Source: Trichoplax sp. H2 | Lineage: Eukaryota; Placozoa; Uniplacotomia; Trichoplacea | Assembly (NCBI GenBank): GCA_003344405.1 | Contig: NOWV01000186.1 | Span: 1 to 64,000, forward strand | Length of the DNA: 64,000 nt | Direction: 5' to 3' | Part shown: positions 51,001-60,911 of the stretch, piece after piece | Numbering within the stretch: position 1 is the first letter of the stretch | How the letters are laid out: each line of letters begins with the position of its first letter | The notes under the pieces: model-generated | What the model saw: only the letters and a program-made list of their open reading frames with translations | The model's database searches: none | What the model was told of the DNA's origin: nothing | Position numbers and translations under genes: made by a program

Positions 51001-51556
51001 AGCATTTTACTATTATCATTATTCGCATGTAAATAATCGATATGAGCGTGCTGCTCATTTTTGTGCGCTGGATATGAGTCAGCAACTGGACGATGGAAGA
51101 ACTCGATGTTTGATGGCGAAGATGCTTGAAAAGCGACGTCTATCATCGAGTAGTTTAACGGATGCGATCAAAATGTATTTATCTGCATTGTATCTGGACG
51201 ATAACCTTACTGGCTATATACATTATCGACTGGGTAAGCTGCGATCGAATCTATCTGAAATTGATGTCTATGATCTAAAGTTGGCTCAGCAACACTTTCA
51301 TCAAGCTCAACATTACATGAGAACGACCAAGACAAGCAATATTGTGACCAAATGCCGGGATATGTACCATCTCGGTTTGATGTTTGAACATGGCTTTGGT
51401 GTTGCTCAATGTATTGAAAAGGCTAAAGAATGGTATAAAAGATGCTATCAGTTTCAGAACAATTGCCATACCATTTTTGGCTGTCATCAGATTAAGTATT
51501 ATATCACAAAATCAAAGAAAAGATTGAATATTTTAGAGGCTGATATAGAAGACTGA
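48023..51556 (+). CDS. Sel1-like-repeat protein D (two-module, with repeat linker)
   Basis: Intronless gene of 1177 aa, the longest of the family. Module 1 begins with a helix IADLWQLSQDELKDHILKIA, then HFQLGYYYQLGCGNL (about 75-90), a Trp block (EWIRAIDQL), YNNLGFLEC, CRLAKLIEKN near 426 and AQYRLGNLF. A linker (about 590-655) holds two and a half copies of a 30-residue unit starting SSSELFMNPLDQAYY and SSSKLSINSIDKSYY. Module 2 has IAEQYL, FYHIGNLYFRGQG, the YGCQEKGDDP motif near 742, LMAKMLEKRR near 1030 and IHYRLGKLRSN, and ends with LGLMFEHGFGVAQCIEKAKEW. There is no signal peptide, membrane helix or enzyme motif. It is the two-module member farthest from A. Scaffold function is inferred. 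Confidence 0.9.
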   Translation: MDLDDQWLVSQYECFEKEIADLWQLSQDELKDHILKIAQSYLRPEISNALYAKAIKNCQQRIEIAASTNQPNPHAHFQLGYYYQLGCGNLKIDLNKAKYHYEQAILHDHYAAMYQICSLYGELEHEENGHHDTNPTTQQQYVEMIDRNKLISMKLKMYIRAAAYGLHEKAIRDLRHYYLQYREWIRAIDQLKAEYEEQIETAIDKNINIAEVYNNLGFLECFLEWCQVVEGDEGDEPLVDFPQQAYDYFLKAGELGLASGYMNFAFYRGYDANCVDQETNGIKNNFMIMAKYYLKAAQNGCAISWQKLYDVLKTEFKSCVPKRNLLKYVRNALKHYRFSDMLLAMANNFMTQNSIEMASFSHAIQYLEEAVVSCHSYSTDDLRNEFLYLGFMYEQGLGVERDTIKAAHFYAWSITTQCECTLAVCRLAKLIEKNHLPPPHDITHAIKLYESTMLLIKQDVTSYAQYRLGNLFHSGRYENLGILPDMAEYHYDGTSNAMISLILSGKATAAHIYHLAKMHAVGCMVDPAIEKAIDLYSNALAYYKNADYHDRFHAIKAKLQLQKIKNRHQLNYKERNNQLHIKEINSNGQFSSSELFMNPLDQAYYDKEADQLQNKFVNAPSSSKLSINSIDKSYYSEQINLLHSELDSLQLPSPSKLLMNCINIAEQYLSQNVELSYRQPIYNKIMAELNDQPTASTFYHIGNLYFRGQGFQQFDLPLAMEYLKKAADMNHPLAKLDMLYLYGCQEKGDDPSLSYKITDTAEELAKIELTVILDTAYQGDRRALTYLQKRLELFHAWNIAVDNLIKHHKNELTSQVKNLKSTDLARLCLELGFLIMAKNLEKDHLNEKIITEIETYFQKAENLDNSRVDFFMGLLCEFTAYSHPNAQNDEHCAIKYYERALKAGNNHLSPTIATYYLHGQCNNDHLLNQSALDLLQQSHHNGFADATSQLSMIYLDGRCDTQQDFQRFTQLAEIALATTYSNDIDNTFLYYHLAFYYYHYSHVNNRYERAAHFCALDMSQQLDDGRTRCLMAKMLEKRRLSSSSLTDAIKMYLSALYLDDNLTGYIHYRLGKLRSNLSEIDVYDLKLAQQHFHQAQHYMRTTKTSNIVTKCRDMYHLGLMFEHGFGVAQCIEKAKEWYKRCYQFQNNCHTIFGCHQIKYYITKSKKRLNILEADIED
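49792..50000 (+). repeat. Coding tandem repeat, about 90-96 bp, in gene D
   Basis: The inter-module linker repeats a unit of about 30 codons starting at 49792, 49882 and (partial) 49979. Each starts Ser-Ser/Pro-Ser-x-Leu and contains Asp-x-x-Tyr-Tyr. It accounts for most of the extra length of D over B and C. Confidence 0.7.
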
Positions 51557-53431
51557 CAATGTAGCCGGTAGTTTAACATTAAGCTAGATGCTTGCATCTG
51601 GCTCATACTATCCAATAGTACAGTAGATTATTATAGTAATACTAAAGAGATAAGTTTTAAACAGAAGACTTATTCTATTTTTGATTACACAAAGAGTTAT
51701 TAGGATTTTTGCGATTTATTAAATTTGTTATTTCTCTACCGTGTTTTCTAAGCCAGCTTAGCATTGATTTAGATTAGATTATTCAATTTTTTTTGGATAT
51801 ATTAAACTCCAAGTACCCGTATATGTGTATTGTCGGCTGTAGTAGTAAGATCAAATGAACAATTATTATCACCATTCACCACTAGTATTCGTAATTGGTA
51901 TTATTTGGTGCTGTCCAGAATACGATTTTAAATTTAAATACTGTAGGACAAATGTGCAACTTGAAGGAAATTGCTCATTTGGAAGACTTTAGTGAAATCG
52001 AGGATTGTTCTATGTCGTCACCAAGACAGTGCTGACTGTCTCTAATGTTAGTATGAATGTTTACATACTGCTTTATTCACTACAATAAATTGGTTATTAC
52101 TTTTTAGCGGTGATGGGGATTCACTTTGAAGTCTGCTACGCCTGAGGATTACAGTTTCCGAAATTCTTCCTAACTACCTCCATTACGGAGGAGAGACACG
52201 ACATTAATTTTGACTAGTTTCTGCTGAAACTGGAGTAAATTCCTATGTAGGTGATTACTAGTTGACTAATAACAAAAACTGCTCATGCTGTTGTACATAA
52301 TACAGTATACAGTATACCAGTGTCGCATCACTGGTATATTCGTATACTGTACACTGTACAGGATGGGCAGGAAAGATTGGAATGGGCTTAGAGAGATTGA
52401 AATTTTAAAATGCCACATGAAATTTAGTTCATTTTATCGACCAAGAGTTGCCCCTTCTAAATCTACTGTTACAATCCTCGAATAAGCTCTATTTTATGCT
52501 ATATACTATACTTCCATTCCATGTACACTTGTACACTGTATAGTAGACCCGAATATTTCCCTGTGATACATCCAAATATGCCGCTGAAACGCCTCTGCAC
52601 TTTCATTATACTTATCCAAGCAAATATGCCAACGAAAATCTTGATTGATTTTGCTCAGAATTGGCAGATATGTTTAGATAAATGCGTTAAAGATGTCGTC
52701 GAAAATTGACTGGGTCTAATCTGCGGTATACAGTAGCATGGAATGATCAACGCCGGTCTTGAGCTTCTTCTTCATCTACTACGGTTACTGTAGTCGTTCG
52801 TCCGTCCAGTCCATGTCCAAGCCATGACTGGATTGGACTGGAACGGAACGGTAAGGTACGCTAGCGTGTGATTGGCTAATTCGAAATAGCGAATAAACAC
52901 GTTACACTAGGCCATGAAGGAGTTACAGGCAGTATGTTGTATGTATTGCGAAGTAGCGTACGGCACAGTCAATAGAAGGAAAAGACCAGGTGAATTTTTG
53001 GTCATAAACTATATGAGTGCGCCAACATGTATACGCGCTCATACTGTAACATATTGCAAGCAGATCATAGCCGAAGTGTCGAGCAGATTCCATGTGCTAC
53101 GCTACCGTCACTCTGATTTACCGTACTAAGTACAGTACTACAGTACAATTGTCGGTTACAATAGACTGTAGCCTATTGTCATCAACATATTCAAATTCAA
53201 ATTTTAGCAGGTAAAAAGCGGTAGGCAAAAGCTCGCTTAGCTGGCTGCGATCCTCTTCCCAATTCAAGTAGAAAGCGCCATCAACAAGAAGTAAAATCTT
53301 CTCTTATGTGATCTTAGCCATCAAAAACAAATTGAAAACTTGAGGTATCATTCCACGATCATTATCAAGAGGATCTAATTACCAATTCGATGCTAGTATC
53401 GAAGGGTCGATTCCAATTCAAGTAAAGAAAG
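51557..53431. other. Intergenic between Sel1 gene D and the forkhead gene
   Basis: About 1.9 kb. It has palindromic TGTAC-type sequence with a hairpin at 52314..52337. ORFs of 62-71 codons (52285, 52521, 52914) show no family character. The forkhead promoter is presumably within the last few hundred bases. Confidence 0.4.
52314..52337. repeat. Perfect 9-bp hairpin
   Basis: ataccagtg (52314..52322), six-base loop, cactggtat (52329..52337). It is embedded in tacagtatac and tgtacactgtaca palindromes. Confidence 0.8.
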
Positions 53432-56069
53432 ATGCAACAAGATCAGAGCAATTACGATGATGACGCTCTTAGCGATATCAATTGGCTAACAAATTTACAA
53501 CCTACCCATCTGCATAAGAATCGCAGTGATCGTTATGGCCTTGGCCAGTGTAGTAAAATGGATAACACTATCAACCAACCTCATCATTATTATACGCATC
53601 GATCACAACCGTCGACTTCGCGTTGCGGTATTAGTGAACCACCGCCCGAAGAAGTTATTGTTATGAATAGGAAATATGTCAAACCGCCTTATTCTTATGC
53701 TAAATTGATCACCATGGCCATCGACAGTACAACCGATAAGAAAATGCTCTTGAAGGATATATACGAATGGGTCGAAACGAAATATCCATTTTATAAGTAT
53801 ACTTCAAATAAAGGATGGAAGGTTAGTTTAGAGTGGATATCAATGGAAATGATGCATAGTCAAATCAGTCAGGTGCAGTGAGATGGATGACCAATACAGT
53901 AGATTCTATCTCTGCTTTCCAAAGACTGCGCCTAGAGCATTTTAAATTCATTTCTACAGCATAACCATGGACAACATCATACACCGTACTTGTAATCGAC
54001 AGTCATATAATGGCAAATTTTCATGTAACACACTATCTGAACTAGATCCCACTATTTCGACACACCTTCATAAGACCACTAGTAAGAGTGGCTTATGAGG
54101 CCTTAACATAACCATAAAGCCTTAACAGTCAATACGGTACCAATCATGCTGTACATTTCCAACCTTGTATTATTTATCATGTGTAATTTTATTCCATCAT
54201 TTTCTAGTATACAAACACATCTATTGAAGCAGTATAAGTAAAGATGCACTTGTACAACATGAAAAATTCATTATTTCAGTAATGTTACAGACTGTAGCCA
54301 TCTATTTCTTAGTAAGAAATCTTGCTAAGCCATAACACCATCCAATTCATCGACTTCGCTGAATACAGTAGAATAGGATGGTAGATGAAGTCACAATTTT
54401 ACTTGTTGAAATTTTTAACGATAGTCATGAGTAATTAATTACTAGACACAAATACAATTAGGTCATGTACAATCTTTAACTTAATGCTATAATATTTGAT
54501 TGTGCTATAGTGTATTCTCTAAAACCCATTCAATATTAATATGGTAAATTCAATTCCATCCGGTCAATAAAAGTAATATCTTGTATCGTTAGGAATGATG
54601 TTTTTCAATAGTTATCTTAATATGTGCTCTATGCCTTTAGCTAAATATACAGTATAACGTTCTTACCAATCTTCTTATTATTGTTCATATTTCAATAATA
54701 GAACTCCATACGTCATAATTTATCCTTGAAGCCTTACTTTATTAAGTTGGATCGTAGTGGCCGCGTTTGCAATTCGTCAGAAAGTAAAGGTTGCTATTGG
54801 ATGCTCGCACCATCGATGCAAAAAGAAAACATCCCTCCTGGTCAGCACATTATAACTACTGCTAATAAATTAACAAACATTTACACACAACCAAAAAATA
54901 ACCTGATTCCTACTGGCTTGCCGAATAAATCTGGTAAAAATATACCGACGGCATTAATTGCTACCCCTTTATATGCTGTATCAGACGGTAGCAATGATGA
55001 TCATAATAATAAGCGTGTTATCCCTATCTTACCCAAGGGTCTTCCAACATTTTACGTCTTAGCTTCTGTACCAACGTCCACTTCTGTTAACAGCGAAGCC
55101 ACATCATCTGAACCAATTACAACTATAGCTAGTACATCGCAAGTAAAAGACCTCCACTATGTAGTCGATAATCCCTCATTATTAGCTAACTCTCAATGTA
55201 CTGCATCAGCGCCTCAAGCTAATTTATCAAGCAACAACTACTACATTAACGATAATTTCCCCAATTCTAGCGTTACAGCTAGTTTAGGAACTTGCACACA
55301 AAATAACTCAGACGATATCAAGGCTTGGAATGATGATTTAAATGTGCCTTTCAGTAGAAAAAGACCAGGCCAAGAGATTTCGTCTGTAAATAAGAAACAA
55401 TGTGATAGCGGTATCATGGAAGATTCTACAACTACATTAGATGTCGAGAAATATGAAACTCCCAAGAAGAAAGACAGAGCTTCTACCACTATCGATGAAT
55501 CGACCTATAAAACTCCTATTAGAGCATTACAAGATGTATTTCCAGAAAACATTGTTTCATCACCGTTGGATACTTTGTCAACACCCAACGTTAATGCGCT
55601 ATTAAAAACTGTTAGTAGTAGTTGTAGGAAAAGTTTAGATAAGTTTGAATCATCATCATTTTGGAGTGAAATGGAAGCTGTAGCAGGTATGGCCACGTTA
55701 TTCACTACTCCTGTACGTTCTAGTAGCAAGAGAAATAACGATCACGAAACTACGCCTTTAGTAAGGCAGCAACCTACTTTAGCTGCTTTAAATGACAAAT
55801 CCAAAATAACTCCAACCAAAAATCAAGATAATCGGATTAACTTTGATGATTTAAGTTTAACCCCTTATCTGAAGACGATATTAAATACTAGTACATCTGA
55901 TAGTGGAATTTTTAGCTTTTCCTCGCCAACACGTTCTCCTAAGAGTATTCATGAATCTACGTCCTTGTTATCGCCTGCCGAATTTGTCAAGACCCACGAT
56001 TTGAAAGAGCTAACTCCTAGAAAGCCAATTCGTAATCGAGGTCGTCGATCATACAATATATCACAATAG
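53432..56069 (+). CDS. Forkhead transcription factor, FoxM-like, with apparent frameshift
   Basis: Two exons: 53432..53821 (130 codons, donor gttagt) and 54703..56069 (acceptor ..aatag). The winged-helix domain starts at about residue 82 with YVKPPYSYAKLITMAI, continues with LKDIYEWVETKYPFYK and SNKGWK at the exon end, then NSIRHN at the start of exon 2, then LSLKPYFIKLD and GCYWMLAP. Codons up to RHN and codons from LSL lie in different frames: one T appears to be missing near 54720, and the downstream frame has a TAA at 54717. The C-terminal 420 residues are disordered, with KENIPP and several Ser/Thr-Pro sites (ETPKKK, KTPIRA, TTPVRS, LTPRKP) resembling CDK sites. LKDIYxWxE and these sites suggest FoxM, a cell-cycle regulator, but other Fox classes are possible. 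The frameshift could be an assembly error or real decay. Confidence 0.82.
54069..54097. repeat. Hairpin in the forkhead intron
   Basis: cataagaccact (54069..54080) pairs with agtggcttatg (54087..54097) with one bulged base across a six-base loop. Confidence 0.6.
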
Positions 56070-57516
56070 CTAACAAGTTGATGCTGCTTTTACTATTATT
56101 ACTATTAACTAGAAACTATTGTTAACGTTCCTGTTTAATATAGACTGTCATTGTTTCGCTACTTCAATCAACTTTGTAATATAATAAATTCTATCATAAC
56201 GTAGAACTTAAAATTTCTAGTGAGCGTTTTGTATTATACAAGTTATCACAATATACGTATTACTTATTAGGGATGTTCAATTGTGCATAATACCTTGCCT
56301 TGGACACCATATTGTATAATTTTTTGTACTGTATCAAGTCTAAAATGTCAACTGTATACAATCTCGATAATCTAATATAATGCTGTTAATATGAAACTGT
56401 ACCAAGATAATTAAGTTTAGCTAAATAATGCCTATTTTTGGAATTTACTCTACCTAGCGTTACTATACTATATTGAATTTCATTGAAAGATACTACCCCT
56501 AATTTAGCTTTGCGCTATATATGGGTATACGAAACTACTGTGTATGGTGTAATGTCCAACCATTTCTATAAGCTTGAATTTCTACTTTATTTTCTATATC
56601 TTAATCTTTTTCGTGTAAATAAATTACGACGTTGTAAATTACTTGTTTTACGAACTATCACGTATGTCAAATGCGTGATAACCCAATGAATCATTGGATA
56701 TCAGTAACGATGTGTGCATCAATGTGATACCATAGTACTTTTCAATGCATTTTCTGGAATAACTTTATTTTTCATGAACAAGATATTAGTTTATCGGGTA
56801 AAAAGATGAAAAATATTTTTACATTTTAGTTGAAAATGTACCCGTGAGCTTTTATCAAGCTTGAAGCTCAATACAAGCGATACCTTCAATTTAATTTCAA
56901 CCAACAGGCGCATAGTTTAGTAGACAGTTGTAGAGCTGATGAATGAAACTCTGTTTTGATAATTGAATAAAGCATACATGCAGTCGTTAGTGCTGATAAG
57001 GCAAGACAGAAGTAATCAATTATCCATTAATCTTCAACAACTTGGTAAGTTAATAATAATCAGAATCATTGTTATTAGTAACAAATTACATAAAAGCGAT
57101 TATAAGTGATCATGGTATATTGCCATTTGCCAATATAGATTATTTTGCTCGATACGTCATACACCATAGTATCCAATATTCAATGTTTCGACATTTTACG
57201 TCGTTTACAAAAAAAGGTTTGATCGTAAATAAATTTCTCCAAGCCCTAGACTCCTTTGAAGTACAGAATCATAAATATGTATCATACAGTAAATAGATTT
57301 TCAACGCCAATACTATCTGCATTACAATCATAATGTTCATGAATCAGGTTATACAGTACTACCGATTTTAACATTTATCACACGCGTTGCACTTGTATAA
57401 ATCACATAAACAACCACTAATTTGTACCACTTCCATCACTTTGTCATTATGCCGCCACATGCGCAATACGATAATTATTGTAGCTCTTGCATCAAAAAAC
57501 CATCCTCAGGTTCATA
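56070..57516. other. Intergenic between forkhead and convergent Sel1 gene E
   Basis: AT-rich 3' flank of both genes. AATAAA-like signals for the forkhead mRNA are possible near 56180. Frames at 56483 and 57069 start at non-ATG codons or lack family character. Confidence 0.4.
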
Positions 57517-59181
57517 CTACTCTAATAATGTTAGTAGTGACTTTCGTTGTTTAAGTGCTTTTTGTGCGTAATGTTTATCATAAACAGAACTAGTTATTTC
57601 AGCAGTTCCAATCGCTTTTTGATAATTAATCACGGCTGCATCCAAATCTTTTCTGACCCCTAAACCAAATTGATATATTCTACCTACATGGTAGTAATCG
57701 TCTGAGTCTTGGTCAATTTTTTCCTTCCTCTTGGATCGAAATCGATCCAAAGCATACTCATAGTGGATTTTTGACAACCGAGAATCGTAATAATTGCAAT
57801 AACGATCATTTGAATAGATTTTACCCAGGCGGTAATGCGCATAGCCGTTAATATTATTATTATTATCTAATTCAATAATTTTCATGTATAACTTGATGGC
57901 TGAGGAAATGTTTAAATTTTGTAATTTCTTTTTTTCAATTAACTTTGCTAAAAATAAGTAGCATTGTAAACAATTGGCCATTAGGATACCAGAGGCGTAG
58001 AAATGCGTAGCTTGCTCAATATCTATGGATAGGCCTAAACCTTTATGATATATATAACCTAATTGAAAATATTGACGACCTTCGTGTAGATTGTCGAATA
58101 GATTAGTAGCAGCAATAGCCCATTCAAAATAATCTTTGGCTAAATTTAAATCTTGAGCAACACCTAATCCATTCAGATAAGCTAATCCAACATGATATAA
58201 TATATCAGAATAGCCGTAGCGAGCCGATTTCAATAACAGTTTTAGTGCTTCAGAATAATCACGATTGGTAGTGGGTGTTTCAGTTTGGTACAGGATTGCT
58301 AACTCAAATTGGGCTAAACAATGGCCTTGATCAGCTGCCATGATATAATATTGGATATTTTCACTGTCATGCGTTGTAGGAGCTGGACGAGGAGAGGATA
58401 AACCAGCAAATTTATGAACAGCTAAGTTGTAGCTGGCCGCCGGTTTACCTAGTTGCTTTGATTTTTCAAAATAGTCATAGCCACGTTGTAATTGGCGATC
58501 GCTCTTTTCTTTTTCATGATTGCATTCAGCGGTAATAACATCTAAGATACCAAGTTCATTATAGATATGACTCAATTGATTGGTATTCTCAGTTGTATCA
58601 ACTGATTTTTCTAATGATTGGTAATAATCATCAATGACTGAACGCCAATTTTGTGAATCAGCGTAAGAGTCTTTCAATTTTCGATAAGATTGTGTGTATT
58701 TGCCTTCAGCAGCAGATTTGGTCAGCATTTTCACTTGCTCTTCGATACTTTCTATTAAAGTTAATTGATCAATGTCTACATCATTATAATTGCCATAGCG
58801 ATCTTGAACTAATTGAGCTAACTGATAATAAGCACCAGGATGATGATCTTCAATTGCTAAACGATAATTTTCCATTGCTTTATGTTCATCCTTTTGAACT
58901 GGACCTATACCATAATGATAATAATATCCTAATTGATAATATTTATGCGAGTTATCTTCGACATCATTGCGAATACTGCGCGTTAACTGTTCTAGCGAAT
59001 TCCTATGCAATCTCTCATCAACCCCATCTAATAAATAATTTCGAGCAATTTTGATGGCGTCTTCATCTAAATCGTCTAATGTATCCTTGAATTTGATTGT
59101 ATTACTTGACGATGTTCTGGATGATGGCCCACTTCTTCTAGCTTGAATCACGATACGAAATCGTGTAACAGGAAAATCCAT
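57517..59181 (-). CDS. Sel1-like-repeat protein E (single module)
   Basis: Intronless gene of 554 aa. The ATG at 59181 is chosen because the longer open frame starts at GTG and this start gives almost the same length as F (555). The N-terminus is basic and Ser rich (MDFPVTRFRIVIQARRSGP), unlike the acidic starts of A, B, D and F. Then come a helix (DEDAIKIARNYLL), Sel1 unit YYQLGYYYHYGIGPVQKDE, a Trp block (NWRSVIDDYY), YNELGILDV, a series of Sel1 units (LGLAYLNGLGVAQDLN, LGYIYHKGLGLSIDIE), LFLAKLIEKKK, GYAHYRLGKIYSND, and a final unit VGRIYQFGLGVRKDLDAA. It is the member with the cleanest Sel1 consensus. There is no signal peptide or catalytic domain. It is convergent with the forkhead gene. 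Confidence 0.9.
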   Translation of the reverse strand: MDFPVTRFRIVIQARRSGPSSRTSSSNTIKFKDTLDDLDEDAIKIARNYLLDGVDERLHRNSLEQLTRSIRNDVEDNSHKYYQLGYYYHYGIGPVQKDEHKAMENYRLAIEDHHPGAYYQLAQLVQDRYGNYNDVDIDQLTLIESIEEQVKMLTKSAAEGKYTQSYRKLKDSYADSQNWRSVIDDYYQSLEKSVDTTENTNQLSHIYNELGILDVITAECNHEKEKSDRQLQRGYDYFEKSKQLGKPAASYNLAVHKFAGLSSPRPAPTTHDSENIQYYIMAADQGHCLAQFELAILYQTETPTTNRDYSEALKLLLKSARYGYSDILYHVGLAYLNGLGVAQDLNLAKDYFEWAIAATNLFDNLHEGRQYFQLGYIYHKGLGLSIDIEQATHFYASGILMANCLQCYLFLAKLIEKKKLQNLNISSAIKLYMKIIELDNNNNINGYAHYRLGKIYSNDRYCNYYDSRLSKIHYEYALDRFRSKRKEKIDQDSDDYYHVGRIYQFGLGVRKDLDAAVINYQKAIGTAEITSSVYDKHYAQKALKQRKSLLTLLE

Positions 59182-59768
59182 GGCTGATAATACTTTGGCA
59201 ATGAAATACTGATTGTATTCCTTCTTGGATGGAAAATGCCAATTCAATGCTTTCCTTTTTGCAGGAGTTGACAGGATAACCACTAGGAATCAATTGTACG
59301 ATGTCGTGATGACGATGATCAACCAACTGTTTACAGGTAGATAACGATTGTAATCACCGCGTTTATCCAATGTTATCTTGACACCAACCTTGGCTGCTGC
59401 TTTATTTGTACTTGATATTCTACTTGAACATTAAGATTGGTTTGTTTAGCAGGAATCAATCCCCTTAGCGGTACGCTTCCAATCGTTCAAGCTTGTCTGT
59501 TGACTGAATAACACTGGTGTAAAGCAATCCAATCACTCATACTAATTTAATCAATCACCTAATAGCGGTTCAAGGCAACGAATGGATTGCTCATTCATCC
59601 ACAAGTATCATTATAAAGTAGTGCGATTTCTTTCTTTTCTTTCACTGCTACTGTAAGCCATCTTGATATTCGTCGGTTTGAAGGTTTTACTTTTGATCAT
59701 TTCCTTGATTTGTTTTTCCTTCCCCTCAATTCTCCAAGAGGCAGCAGCAATCTACTAGACATGTACTG
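59182..59768. other. Upstream region of Sel1 gene E
   Basis: Holds the likely 5' UTR and promoter of E. No intron or regulatory motif could be identified. Confidence 0.35.
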
Positions 59769-60310
59769 GATCTACTGGACGCTGTCAGCCTGTCCGTCTG
59801 TACCGTACAGTACAGTACAGTACCGTGTACAGTGTACAGTACCTCACGATACAGTGCACATGCTGTACAGGACGTACTGTAGACTGTAGGCTTTCAGTAG
59901 CTTGCAATGTTGGTTAGAATCTCTACTGGACGCTGTCGGCCTGTCTGTCCGTACCGTACTGTACCTTACGCTACAGTATACTGTACTGTATGTACTGTAT
60001 CCTGCACAGTGTACAGTACAGTACAGTACCTTCCTCTACAGTGCGTATAGTGTATAGGACGTACTGTAGACTGTAGGCTTTCAGTAGCTTGCAATGTTGG
60101 TTCTACTGGAGGCCGTTAGACTAGCCGTAGTAGGATCTACTGGACGCTATCGGCCTGTCTGTCCGTGCCGTATTGTACACTGTACAGTGTACAGTGTACA
60201 GTACCTTACGCTACAGTATACAGTATGTACTGTACAGTACTGTACCCTGCACAGTGTACAGTACCTTACTCTACAGTGCGTGTACTGTACATACGCAGTT
60301 CTACAGTACA
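59769..60310. repeat. Three-unit tandem repeat rich in TGTACAGT palindromes
   Basis: The unit start 'tctactggacgctgtcggcc' recurs near 59771, 59922 and 60136. The unit end 'ggacgtactgtagactgtag', then 'gctttcagtagcttgcaatg', occurs after units 1 and 2; unit 3 is truncated. Between these lie variable runs of tacagtac and tgtacagtg. Plus-strand frames of 71-76 codons here are low-complexity translations of the repeat. Confidence 0.88.
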
Positions 60311-60734
60311 GCAGGCCGTGGTAGTAGTACTACTATAAAATGGCTTTTGGGTTCATGGCGTAATCCAAGATTGTATTTGGAATATTGATTGATTAGGGGA
60401 AAAATGATTTATTTGTACAGTAGACTGGATAGATCATCGTATGCAGTTGTTCAGAAGGCGCAATGCAACAATATTATGGCTACTCCTAACAGCTGCGGCA
60501 CTAGCCAAAATGATGTCATCAAAAGCCATTAATACGCTACGGTCAAAAAAAATAATAATAAACAAACTTCAATACAGTTCCCTATAGTGATACAGTAGAG
60601 GATTTGCTGGTTGTTGAAGCAGTAAAATTGTGACAGTATTGTCACTTGATCCAGTACTCCTCCTCCTCTATTCTACAGGATAAGACTCCAACGAGAAGGA
60701 AAGACAAGCTGAAAAAGAAACTCGACAAGTGCTT
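60311..60734. other. Intergenic, no gene seen
   Basis: Spacer between the palindromic repeat and the small minus-strand frame. Nothing recognisable. Confidence 0.35.
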
Positions 60735-60911
60735 CTACTCCAATTTTCGACATATGCCTACGAGAAAAGAAGATTGCGCAAGTAACAACGAAACGCCATT
60801 GGTGCTGAGTTCACATTGACTGAAACTTTCATAAGCTATCCCTGGTGAAAAAGAGGCAAAAACACTCAGTACGCCAATCGAGAAAAGTAAGAGGGAATAT
60901 ACCGCTGTCAT
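60735..60911 (-). CDS. Possible small secreted protein
   Basis: 58 codons from the ATG at 60911. The first 25 or so residues look like a signal peptide: MTAVYS, then a Leu/Ile/Val/Phe core (LLLFSIGVLSVFASF), then SPGIA before a polar segment with Cys (SQCELSTNG). The frame also extends 35 codons upstream, which starts a longer but less signal-like protein. The mature part would be only about 30 residues, so it may be the first exon of a spliced secreted protein; no strong donor was found. Chance occurrence is possible. Confidence 0.25.
   Translation of the reverse strand: MTAVYSLLLFSIGVLSVFASFSPGIAYESFSQCELSTNGVSLLLAQSSFLVGICRKLE

Noticed and set aside
50925-51487. Minus-strand frames of 70-73 codons
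   Set aside because: Shadows of Sel1 gene D.
58653-59054. 133-codon plus-strand frame
   Set aside because: Shadow of Sel1 gene E, produced by its biased codon pattern.
59182-59283. 34-residue extension of Sel1 protein E
   Set aside because: Starts at GTG. The ATG at 59181 gives a length matching F.
60094-60388. Plus-strand frames rich in Tyr, Cys, Val and Gln
   Set aside because: Low-complexity translation of TGTACAGT repeats.
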